A stretch of 64,000 bases of DNA, from NCBI RefSeq assembly GCF_000309385.1, contig NZ_JH976538.1, positions 511,672 through 575,671 of the forward strand, read 5' to 3'. Positions within the stretch are counted from its first letter, which is position 1. Each line of letters starts with the position of its first letter. The notes below the pieces were generated by a model. The model worked only from the letters and a program-made list of their open reading frames with translations, ran no database searches and was not told the origin of the DNA. This document shows, one piece after another, positions 15,532-23,714 of the stretch. A program made the position numbers and the translations under genes. The stretch is from Nodosilinea nodulosa PCC 7104 (GTDB lineage: Bacteria; Cyanobacteriota; Cyanobacteriia; Phormidesmidales; Phormidesmidaceae).

Positions 15532-16773
15532 TCAAGCCTTAGCATTTATAGGTAAATGCACGATAAAGCAACTGCCAGCGCCTAAGGTACTTTTGACTTC
15601 AATGCTGCCCCCATGGCTTTGAATGATGACTTGAGTAATTGATAGCCCTAGACCAGAACCGCCGTCATCATAGCTGCGGGCCTGATCAGCTCGCCAAAAG
15701 CGCTCAAAGATTTGCTCAAGGTTTTCTGGTGCAATGCCAACACCAGTGTCATATATGCTCACCCGGAGTTGTTGCCCTAAACGTCTAGCTTCAACCTTGA
15801 CTTTGCCGCCTGCTGGGGTATATCGAATGGCGTTTTGCAGTAGGTTGGTAAAAGCTCTCATTAAACTAGCAAAGTCGCCTTGCAGGAATAGCGTTGCCTC
15901 CAAGTTGGCCGTCAGCTCAATTTGCTTATTTTCAGACTGGGGATGATAGAGTTGCACCAAATCATATAGAAGATCCGAGAGATTGACAGGGGCTAGTGTC
16001 ATTGTTGAAGCTCTGTCTGTTCTGGCTAGCAGTAGTAAATCTTCTGTGAGCCGTGTCATTTGCTCGGTGGCACTGATCACTGCACTCATCACCTCATGAT
16101 CTTCTTCACGCATCCCGTCTGGGTATTTGAGAGCAACTTCCACATTGCTAGAAATAGCCATCAGCGGACTACGCAACTCATGTGAAGCATCTGCCGTAAA
16201 CTGCTTGAGGCGATGAAAGCTAGCTTCAATCGGCTGCATCGCTTGGCGGTTTAGCCAAATGCTACCGGCACTACTAAGAATGACGGCAACAATTACCCCG
16301 ACGCCTAAACCGATATCTAGCTGAAACACGGTTTCATCAAACTCATCCAGCAATTGGCTTACTCTGACGTAACCAATGAGTTTCCCGGATTCAGTGCTCA
16401 GGATAGGCAGAGTAATAGACTGAATTGAAGGCTTTCCGGTTTGAATCTCTACGACTGCCTGCGGATCAAGCGGAGCATTAGGGGTATAATCGCCTTGCTG
16501 CTTAACTAATTTTTTTTCTGTGTTAAACCACTCCAATGCTTGATACTTATCGATGATTTTTTGAGCCAGAAATTCGTTTTCAACTTGGAGTTGACCATTG
16601 TCAATTTCAGCATTGCCTACTGCACCTTGACCTAGCGTGATCAACCGCTCGGTCAGTTGTTGCTTAAGGTTACGGACAAATACAAGTCGAACTGCTAGAG
16701 CAAACCCTGTTAGAACAAGGGCAATGACTAAGAGGTTGGCGATCAGTAAACGATAACGAATTTTTTCGAACAT
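15532..16773 (-). CDS. Sensor histidine kinase
   Basis: Membrane histidine kinase of 413 residues, partner of the regulator encoded just upstream. Membrane helices are at about 8-31 and 153-174, enclosing a periplasmic sensor domain of about 120 residues. A short linker leads to the dimerisation domain with the phospho-acceptor in DASHELRSP (His198). The ATPase domain has the N box (NAIRYTP, Asn314), DTGVG (342-346) and GSGLGL (372-377). All catalytic residues are intact. The sensor domain is of no type I can name. It starts 20 bases after the regulator stop, as in a two-gene operon. Confidence 0.95.
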   Translation of the reverse strand: MFEKIRYRLLIANLLVIALVLTGFALAVRLVFVRNLKQQLTERLITLGQGAVGNAEIDNGQLQVENEFLAQKIIDKYQALEWFNTEKKLVKQQGDYTPNAPLDPQAVVEIQTGKPSIQSITLPILSTESGKLIGYVRVSQLLDEFDETVFQLDIGLGVGVIVAVILSSAGSIWLNRQAMQPIEASFHRLKQFTADASHELRSPLMAISSNVEVALKYPDGMREEDHEVMSAVISATEQMTRLTEDLLLLARTDRASTMTLAPVNLSDLLYDLVQLYHPQSENKQIELTANLEATLFLQGDFASLMRAFTNLLQNAIRYTPAGGKVKVEARRLGQQLRVSIYDTGVGIAPENLEQIFERFWRADQARSYDDGGSGLGLSITQVIIQSHGGSIEVKSTLGAGSCFIVHLPINAKA

Positions 16774-16793
16774 CCTGATGCTATTATTAAGAA

Positions 16794-17474
16794 CTAGAAA
16801 TCTAAAGGAATTAGTCTATATCCCATGCCATAGACAGTTTCGATCATGTCGTTCAGGCTGCCTGCTGCTTTGAGCTTACTACGTAGATTTGTTAGATGGG
16901 TTTTAATCGTGCCTTCACCAGAGAATTGATCAAATTCCCAGAGTTTATCGAGTAATGCCGAACGACTGATAACCTGACCAGGATGGCGAAGAAAATATTC
17001 TAAAATCAAATATTCTTTGGGAGTAAGTGATAGAGCAATTTTGTCATAGGTGACGACTTGAGTGGCTGGATCTAGCTTTAAGGGGCCGTAGTGCAACGTA
17101 GGCGGAGTTAACTCTCGACTGCGGCGCTGGAGCGCTCGAATACGCGCGGCTAGCTCCTCAAGCTTAAACGGTTTAATTAAATAATCATCGGCTCCAGCGT
17201 CTAGGCCCATGACTTTATCGCTAGTCGTGTCTTTGGCAGTAAGCATCAAAATTAGAGCCTGACATTGAGCCGCTCGCAGCCGCCTGCACAAGTTGATCCC
17301 ATCTAATCGGGGCAGCATCACATCTAGCAGGATTAAGTCGTAGTCGGTGGCCTGGGCATAATCCCACCCTTCTAGACCATCCGGAGCGATATCGACACTG
17401 TAGTTTTGGTGTCGCAAATCTTTAGCTAGAGGATTTGCAATGCGGGTATCATCTTCAATAATGAGAATTTTCAT
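16794..17474 (-). CDS. OmpR-family response regulator
   Basis: DNA-binding regulator of 226 residues. The receiver domain has the acidic pair EDD (7-9), the phospho-acceptor in LILLDVMLP (Asp51), Thr79 and Lys101 (IKPF). The C-terminal winged helix shows LTPKEYLILEYF and a recognition region followed by TVYGMGYRL. The ATG at 17474 is preferred over an upstream TTG because it gives the normal start MKILIIEDD. OmpR/PhoB proteins bind tandem half-sites about 11 bp apart, exactly the pattern found at nine promoters in 6-18 kb, including one upstream of this gene (18143-18174). I infer that this is their activator and that it controls its own operon. Confidence 0.95.
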   Translation of the reverse strand: MKILIIEDDTRIANPLAKDLRHQNYSVDIAPDGLEGWDYAQATDYDLILLDVMLPRLDGINLCRRLRAAQCQALILMLTAKDTTSDKVMGLDAGADDYLIKPFKLEELAARIRALQRRSRELTPPTLHYGPLKLDPATQVVTYDKIALSLTPKEYLILEYFLRHPGQVISRSALLDKLWEFDQFSGEGTIKTHLTNLRSKLKAAGSLNDMIETVYGMGYRLIPLDF

Positions 17475-17504
17475 GGCATTTAGCAATTTTATGAACTGAG
17501 CAGT

Positions 17505-18077
17505 TTACTGAGTGCTAGATCGCTGGTGGGTGATAATGTAGCTGGGGTGATCAATCTCGTTAATGCGGTTCAGGGGCGAGTAACATAAGGCGGCATTGCC
17601 AATAATACGATCTCGCAGCACAAAGCCCTATCCAGAGGTATCAAAGGTATTGTCGCCTAACACTAGATAATTGTCGGATGGGACAATAGCGGAGCCGCAA
17701 TAGTAGATAGGCAGTGTAGCCACATATTTCTCCCTCAAGGGTTGACTATTGACATAAACTCGATCACTGGAGACTTCCACTTTTTTACTGGGCTGCCCAA
17801 TCACTTGTTTAATGAGCGTCTCATGGTCGTTTTGCTGCTCTAAAGCTTGGGAAGGATTCAACACAATGACATCCCCTCGATTAGGTAAGCTAAAATCACA
17901 ACTTAGTTTATCGATCATTAGGCGATCGTTGACCTGTAATGTTAGTTCCATTTAACCGGAAGAGATATAGCATACCTCGGACATCAAGGTATAGATACCA
18001 AAGGCCAACATCAGACTCAGTTCCAGAATCTTTAAATTTCGATAACTGCTGGACTGAGAGTTGAAGGATAAACTGCT
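17505..18077 (-). pseudogene. lepB: Signal peptidase I (lepB) pseudogene
   Basis: Reads as a type I signal peptidase with in-frame stops. The membrane anchor and start of the catalytic region read LSLMLAFGIYTL, then YISSG-stop-MELTLQVNDR. In the family this is PSGSMEPTLQ, so the stop (TAA) stands exactly at the catalytic serine and could have arisen from TCA by one base. Later YVNSQPL and NYLVLGDN are intact; a second stop (TAG) replaces the tryptophan of WGFV, followed by RDRIIG. There is no start codon in this frame; it is closed by TAA at 18078-18080. The gene lies between the operator at 18143 and the regulator, so the regulator was probably downstream of lepB in one operon. Confidence 0.8.
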
Positions 18078-18142
18078 TTATGAGGCATAAGTCCATTGGG
18101 AGATATGGAATATTGACCTCAGATTCTGAGATCTTGATTGCT

Positions 18143-18174
18143 AGCCTAGCCAATAAGGGTCAAGAATTCGTCAA
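18143..18174 (-). promoter_or_regulatory. Direct-repeat operator and -10 box before lepB remnant, regulator and kinase
   Basis: Minus strand: TTGAC-GAATTC-TTGAC, 10 bases, TAGGCT. It is the only regulon-type site above the two-component genes, and implies autoregulation. Confidence 0.7.
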
Positions 18175-18344
18175 GCCAGCAGCATGAATGGATATAGCGG
18201 TTCTCACTCGGATAAAGTACAGGTTAAATGCTCAAGTCTATTAATCTCAACAGTTTCCCAAGTCGAGGTGCAACTCGTACGTTCAGGAACCGCTATAGAA
18301 GCGACTCAATTTTTGGGAATGACCGGTTTAAGTCAATTCAAACC

Positions 18345-18559
18345 AATAGTCCGGACACTTTTCTAAGCAAGCGCTGAACCGCCCATTCTCTCGTTAGCCG
18401 TCAAAAACTGACTGGAGTGTTGTCAATCAAAACAATAGTCCGGACACTTTTCTAGGCAAACGCTGAAACTCTTGATATCTCGTTGGCCAGGCTGATGATG
18501 AAGGGGGCTGAAACCCTCATTCTATCGTTGCCCGCTAAAAACTGTCCGGAGTGTTGTCA
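18345..18559. repeat. Two adjacent MITE-like elements
   Basis: Element 1 (about 18345-18425) and element 2 (about 18434-18559) begin with nearly the same sequence, TAGTCCGGACACTTTTCTA. They end with inverted, diverged copies (AAAACTG, TCCGGAGTGTTGTC in element 2). The left ends differ at only two positions over 32 bases; the cores differ in length. No coding content. A half element is at 10651. Confidence 0.55.
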
Positions 18560-18574
18560 AAAGTATTGCCAAAC

Positions 18575-19309
18575 TTATTGCTGCGACCCCGGCAAATACA
18601 CATCTGCCGCTGCTTGCACCACCTGCTGCGCCCCCGCCATCGCCTCGGCATGCCTAGTTCGATTCCCCTCATCGAGCGCCTCCGAGATATTCGCCCCAAT
18701 CAAATTCGCCGTCGCCGACTGCTGCCGTAGCTGCATCAACTGCTCATAGCTGCCCGACTCCAGCTGACTCTGATGGCCCACCATATCCGTCAAATTCTTC
18801 ATCACGTCCTGGGTCACATCCAGTGACTGAGCTGCCTGCGACTTATCGGAAATGGCCCCCAACGCCTGCTGCGCCGCATCCATCTCCTGCTTCATCGCCG
18901 CCTGCCCGTCGGTTCCCAACACCGAAGTCGCCATACTGCGGGCACTTTCCCGGTCGGTCGCATTCGCCAACGACTGCTGCAACACCACCGGGTTGGCGTT
19001 GAAATTATCCAACCGCTGCGACGCTCCCGATGCCTGTCCAGCCAAATCCCCGGTGCCATCGCTGCCAATCACCTGGCCCACCGCCTGCCAGTCTCCCGGC
19101 GGGTCAGGGATACCCAACTCTCCGGTGTTGCCACCCAATACATCGCCCAGCACACCGCCCAAAACATCATTCACCGTGTGGGTGTAGTAGCCCTCAAAAA
19201 TCTGGACATACTGATTCACAATACTTTTGAAGGGCTGCAAGATATCAAACGCCTGGGCCGGAGCTATCAGGATTCCGGCACTGCCCAGGGATAAGGCTAG
19301 GAGCAGCAC
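18575..19309 (-). CDS. Secreted helical protein, N-terminus probably cut by an IS
   Basis: Predicted exported protein of 244 residues from a GTG at 19309. The hydrophobic core LLLALSLGSAGILIAPAQA is a signal peptide, but its basic segment (RPTLKRSV) lies upstream in the same frame without a start codon before a stop at 19337-19339. The IS4 fragment lies just beyond, so the true start was probably lost by insertion. The mature part is A/Q-rich and helical, with an LGGVLGDVLGG stretch. It vaguely recalls secreted conjugation proteins of the TrbJ/VirB5 kind, but I cannot support that. Base composition and E/Q/A richness differ from the AT-rich block to its left. Confidence 0.55.
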   Translation of the reverse strand: MLLLALSLGSAGILIAPAQAFDILQPFKSIVNQYVQIFEGYYTHTVNDVLGGVLGDVLGGNTGELGIPDPPGDWQAVGQVIGSDGTGDLAGQASGASQRLDNFNANPVVLQQSLANATDRESARSMATSVLGTDGQAAMKQEMDAAQQALGAISDKSQAAQSLDVTQDVMKNLTDMVGHQSQLESGSYEQLMQLRQQSATANLIGANISEALDEGNRTRHAEAMAGAQQVVQAAADVYLPGSQQ

Positions 19310-19355
19310 GGAACGTTTCAGGGTAGGTCGAGCCGCTTAACGGGTGACAACATAC

Positions 19356-20309
19356 CTAAAGCGCTTGCTGCATCAGGGATAGAGCATAGAAACCTCGCTG
19401 AAAATAGCGGTGTTTGTGGGGTTTGAGTGCTATCAGGTGGCGCGCCCAGTCGGCCCATAATTCCATGGCATAGATCCAGCGATGGCCATAGAGGCCGAGA
19501 CTAAAATCACTCTGGCGAGGCGTCTTGTCGTGGTGCTCTTGGATACGCCCAGCATACTGCTCTACCCCGAGGTGTTTCATCTGCTGCCCATACATCGTGG
19601 CCCAACTGTAGGCCAAGGCGATCAGCAACACTAAGGCTAAAAACCGAGAGTCATTTACCTTGGCATTTTCCAGGTGATAGCCGCCCGTCTTGCAATCTTT
19701 GAAGAACTGTTCAATGCCCCAGCGACACCGATAGACCGCTAAGGTTCGTGCCAAGGTAGGCAAATTAGACAAGATATACCAGGGCTCTTTAGGCCCCTTT
19801 TGGCGGTACTTTCGCTTCCAATAGACGGCTAAGTTAAAGGGGCCAAGGCCATCGCCTTTATTGCACAAAATGCCCTGATAAAACCGAGACTGTCCTGGCT
19901 GGAAGCCCAGGTCTCTGAGCACACGGTAGTCGCCTTCAGAATCGGTTTGGAAATGAAGCGCTTTTTTCTGCCGGAGCGCAAAGAACACCCCTCGCTTATC
20001 CAACCAGGCCGCCAGTTTAGGGCTATGGAACTCCCGGTCACCCAGCACGAGCACCGGATAAGACTTGAACAAGGATAGGGCCGTTTTGAGGAGTCGCTGT
20101 TGCGTTGTTAGGTCACTACTACCCGCCTGCCCTAACAACTCCCAATAGACGGGTAAGGCGTGAGTCCCCCATACCACGCTGACCATAAAGATATTCCGTC
20201 CTCTCCATTCCGTGCGGTCGATAGCCAGAATCCAATAGCCATATTGATGATGTTTGAGCGTTCTTAGACGGCGGCGTTGGTCGCGGTTCAACCCCCGTCC
20301 CGTTTGCAC
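19356..20309 (-). pseudogene. IS4-family transposase, N-terminus missing
   Basis: DDE transposase of the IS4 superfamily. Visible are the first aspartate region (ILAIDRTEWRGRN), the second (VLVLGDREFHS) and the C-terminal Y-x2-RWGIEQFFKDCKTGG block with the catalytic glutamate. Upstream, the frame runs (REYWIRQVQTGRG) to the edge of the IS1634-type element at 20329 without a proper N-terminal domain. I therefore read it as truncated by that insertion or by a later rearrangement. It is oriented toward the damaged secreted gene. Confidence 0.8.
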
Positions 20310-20328
20310 TTGCCGAATCCAATACTCC

Positions 20329-22113
20329 CGGTTCGCTCATTTCTAAGGTGGTTCGTCAGATACGGGCCCCAGCAGGGTGTAAATACTTACCGGGAAGTTG
20401 AGAGCCTTTAAGATCTGCTGCTGTAAAGGCGTCAGCTCCGTCAGATGGGCATAGGTCTGCCCTCGTGCATTCACCATGACTAGAGTAATGTCGCGAAAAC
20501 TGGCCAACAGTAATTCGGCTGTCGGACGTGCCGTCGCCCGCTTGGGATTACCGATATATAGCCCTGAGAGGGTTTCTTGGTGACCAGCTAAGGCTTGACG
20601 CATCTGAAACTCCACCAGCGTTAACAGCCGCAACCCCATCGAGAGTAAGCGAATTAATCCCTTGATATGGTCTTCACGCTGTAAGTACATCGGGGAGAGG
20701 GAGAGGGGATGCCCTTTGAGTCGGCTAAAGCTGTGCTCCACCAGATATTCTTGGCGGTAGACCGTCACGGCTTGAGGCAACGATAATGCCGCTGCGGGAT
20801 GATTGGTGACATAGACCCGCCAGCCCAAGGTTTGCATCTGCTGGTTGATGGCCTCAGTTTCTAGGGTGCCATTCACCTGGAATCGACGGTGCTCCACCAT
20901 CCGAGCCGGGCGGTCCCGGTAGCGACGCACAGCGTGTTGCTCCACCTGTTGTGAGTAGGTGAGTTGAACGTAGGCCTTGACCCGGTAGCGGGTGAGAATC
21001 GCCTCGGCGGCTTGCGCTAAGGCGACCTCATCGGGAAAGGCTTTCTGGCCGCGCCCCGATTGGTTGAGCGCCGCTAGGCCGTCTGGGCGTGCTCAAGTCG
21101 AGCTTGGAAGGCCTGCTGGGCGGATTGAGCATAAGCCAAGGAGTACACGACCAATTGCCGCTCTGACCACGTCCAGGTGTGTCCGTCCCATTCTCCTGTG
21201 CGGGTCTGGGTCTGCTCATAGCCTCGGGCAATCAGCGCGGTGTGACCGTCGGCATAGTCGTAGTGAATCTCCTGCAACTCAACGGCCCCTTGCTCCACTG
21301 GGTCTAGGTAGGCCTGCATCGCCTCCGCCTTGAGTTGAGTCCCACCGAGCGGACAGAGATAGTAATCGCCTGTGGCCTGGAGAAAGCAACGGGTCGCTAG
21401 ACTGGCCATCTTGCTGTCACCCACGTAGAGCAACCCAGACTGACTGAGGGTCTGACGCACCTGCCCAATGGCCGGAATGTAGAGCGGGTCGTCGGCGCGC
21501 TGCCCGGAGACAATCTCGGTCGCTATCGGTAGCCCCAGCGGATCTAGCGTCGCCAGCATCAGCTTCAGTTGGGGCAGGTCGGGGCGATGGTCTTTGCTAT
21601 GGCCATATTGGAACAGCCCTGACTCATTGACCGTCCAATCCCCGCTGACGCTGGTACTATCCAGACGCAGCCGTTTGGGGTGCAGGTCATACACCTGAAT
21701 CTGACGCTGATTCAACGCCGGTTCAAACAACGCCCATTGGGCATCATCACTGAGATATCGCAACACGCTTTCTAGGCGGTCGTCACTCAGGTCAAGGGCG
21801 CGAACCGGTTGCTGCAAGCCCTGTTGCAAGGTTTCCTGATGTCGCTCTACCCAGGCCTGCACGGGGTTTAACCGGTGATCCGCTTGGGACAAAATGTGGC
21901 TCAGCCAAACTATCACCACATGGCCTAAGCTGAGCCCCTGCCAGTTCCCATGGGTCGGAAAGTAGTCGTCGAGCAGGGGTTGCACGTCCATCCGCTGCAG
22001 TTGGGCCAGCAACAGGGGAATATCGTCAACCCGTTCGGTGATAACGGTTAGGGGGGTATCCATAGCCCTAACCTATCCCAATTGGCTGACCTCATTTAAA
22101 AATGAGCGAACCG
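20329..22113 (-). mobile_element. IS1634-type insertion sequence, copy 1
   Basis: About 1.8 kb bounded by perfect 14-bp inverted ends CGGTTCGCTCATTT and AAATGAGCGAACCG. It contains one transposase gene, split by a frameshift. The left 815 bases match copy 2 (63182 to the window end) almost base for base, so the copies are recent. The flanks show no target duplication (ATACTCC on the left, TGAGTGA on the right), and TACTCC precedes both copies, so the true left end may be six bases longer. Confidence 0.85.
20343..22063 (-). pseudogene. IS1634-family transposase, frameshifted
   Basis: DDE transposase of the IS1634 family, in two frames: 21074-22063 (N-terminal DUF4277-like region and the first catalytic part, LRLDSTSVSGDW, LLYVGDSKM) and 20343-20945 (the C-terminal part, YRQEYLVEHSFSRLKG). 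Copy 2 reads through the junction. Comparison shows GCCGCTAGG here against GCCGCTAAGG in copy 2, a one-base loss near 21076 that puts the gene out of frame. The element is therefore probably inactive unless served by copy 2. A programmed shift is unlikely because the intact copy has none. Confidence 0.88.
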
Positions 22114-22177
22114 TGAGTGAAAAGCTCGAGAAGCTACGTTTTTGAACGGAGTATCAAGATGTCCAATAGAATGATCT

Positions 22178-23333
22178 ATAGCAATCCGGAATGATTCGTG
22201 AAATATATCAGTATAATTACTGAGGATCCAGAATTCTGATGCGAGGTGTGATGGTCATGCCCACCCCCCAGACTAAGCTCAGCAAAACCATTGCCATTGA
22301 AGAACTCAAGGCCTTTATCAGTGCTGAACGTGATGGTCGCCAAGTGAAGAAAGCATTGGCCGTCAAACTGATCTATCAGGACTATGGCTATGAGGCCATC
22401 ACCGCGATTCTCGATGTATCGCTGGGAGCCCTGAGCAAATGGAAACAAGCCTATGAGCGGGACGGCTTAGCCGGGTTCCGCCCTCAGCATAAAGGTCGCA
22501 GGAGTTATTTGACCCCGCTAGAGCGAGAGGCCGTATTGCAGTGGTTACAGGCTAAAGCGATCTGGGAACTGAGTGAGCTGGAGTATCATCTGGCCGAGAC
22601 CTACGACGTGGTGTACGAGTCTAAGCAAAGCTACTACGACTTGTTTGAAGCGGCGGGTTTGAGTTGGAAAAAGACCAGTAAAGTGAATCCAAAGGCGGAC
22701 GCTAAGGCGGTGGCCGCAAAAAAGCCGAGATCCAGCGGCTATTGGCACGTTACCGAGACGAGATCGAAGCCGGGCAGTTGAGAGTGCTCTTTGTCGATGA
22801 ATGTCATCTCATGAGTGGTGACCTTCAAGGCTACGTGTGGGGACGAACGGGGGAACGGGTTGAGGTGCCTATTGTGAACGAACGAGAGCGTCAAACGTAT
22901 TATGGAGCCTTAGATTTGCTCAGCAAGCGCCTGATTGTTCAAGGGCACGAGAAAGGGAATACGACCAACACCATGGCGTATCTCAAATTTTTGCAAACGC
23001 AATGGCCAGAGCAACGGTTACTCTTGCTCTGGGATGGGGCAAGTTACCATCGCTCCCAAGAACTCCAAGACTTTCTAGGCCAAATCAATGCTGGATTAGA
23101 GCCCAAAGCCTGGAAAATCCATTGTGTTCGATTCGCACCCAACGACCCGAGTCAAAATCCCATCGAAGATGCTTGGCTACAGGCTAAAACGTGGCTAAGA
23201 CGGATGTCAGGGCTGCGTCCCTGCTTCTCGGCGCTCAAAGCCCTCTTCGAGCAGTTTTTTAGGCTAGAGGTGTTTAATTTCCCAAAAATGCATCGATACG
23301 GATCCTTTTCATGAACCAAATAGGACTGCTATA
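22178..23333 (+). mobile_element. IS630-type insertion sequence
   Basis: About 1.16 kb with ends TATAGCAATCC on the left and GGACTGCTATA on the right, the arrangement of IS630/Tc1-type elements, which duplicate TA. It carries a two-frame transposase. Its right end is about 380 bases before nrtA, in the normal place of that operon's control region. Confidence 0.8.
22239..23314 (+). CDS. IS630-family transposase, joined by -1 frameshifting
   Basis: The first frame (22239-22781) encodes the helix-turn-helix region (LIYQDYGYEAITAILDVS, GRRSYLTPLE). The second (22742-23314) encodes the DDE catalytic domain: VLFVDECHL, LLLWDGASYHRS and NDPSQNPIEDAWLQAK. The frames overlap, and the heptamer A AAA AAG at 22718-22724 lies in the overlap in the correct phase for a -1 shift, giving a continuous protein of about 358 residues. 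This is the known expression mode of many IS630 elements. The element therefore looks intact. Confidence 0.85.
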
Positions 23334-23714
23334 TATCTATAAGACGCATTGAGCGGAGTCGTTTTGCTCCGCAACGCTATCGCCAACGCGAAGCGTCTGC
23401 CGCAGGGAGAAAACCCGGAAATTCCAAGTAAGGCTTAATTTGGTCCTCCTGCTTAGTAGATTAATTACCTCTATTGAAATGCTCTATGCAATAAACTCAG
23501 CTTATTTTTTCTATCGAGAATTGCAGTCGGATTTCGCTGTTTTCGGGGTTCCACAGCCGCAGAAAACAATATAGACTTAATGCCATGAAGAGAAGACATA
23601 GGATTTACTTTTATAAATCCTATGCCGCCAACCGGGGTCACCCCCCAGAGCTATTCCACCACTTACCCATGTCGTTTACGGCGCTCTTGAGCTAGGGCGT
23701 TGCAAGGAGATTTT
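23334..23714 (+). promoter_or_regulatory. nrtA upstream region with a perfect palindrome
   Basis: Between the IS630 end and nrtA. The notable feature is CATAGGATTTA at 23597-23607 and its exact complement at 23614-23624, separated by six bases; it could be an operator or an RNA hairpin in the leader. I looked for an NtcA site (GTA-N8-TAC) and found only a 7-base-spaced variant near 23457-23469, which I do not accept. AAGGAGA precedes the nrtA ATG. Confidence 0.5.

Noticed and set aside
17908..18153. 81-codon minus-strand frame overlapping the lepB remnant
   Set aside because: It is in another frame; the lepB frame explains the same bases by clear family motifs.
21028..21333. Frames opposite the IS1634 transposase
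   Set aside because: They are antisense shadows of the split transposase.
23457..23469. NtcA-like GTAGATTAATTAC before nrtA
   Set aside because: Spacer is seven bases where NtcA needs eight.
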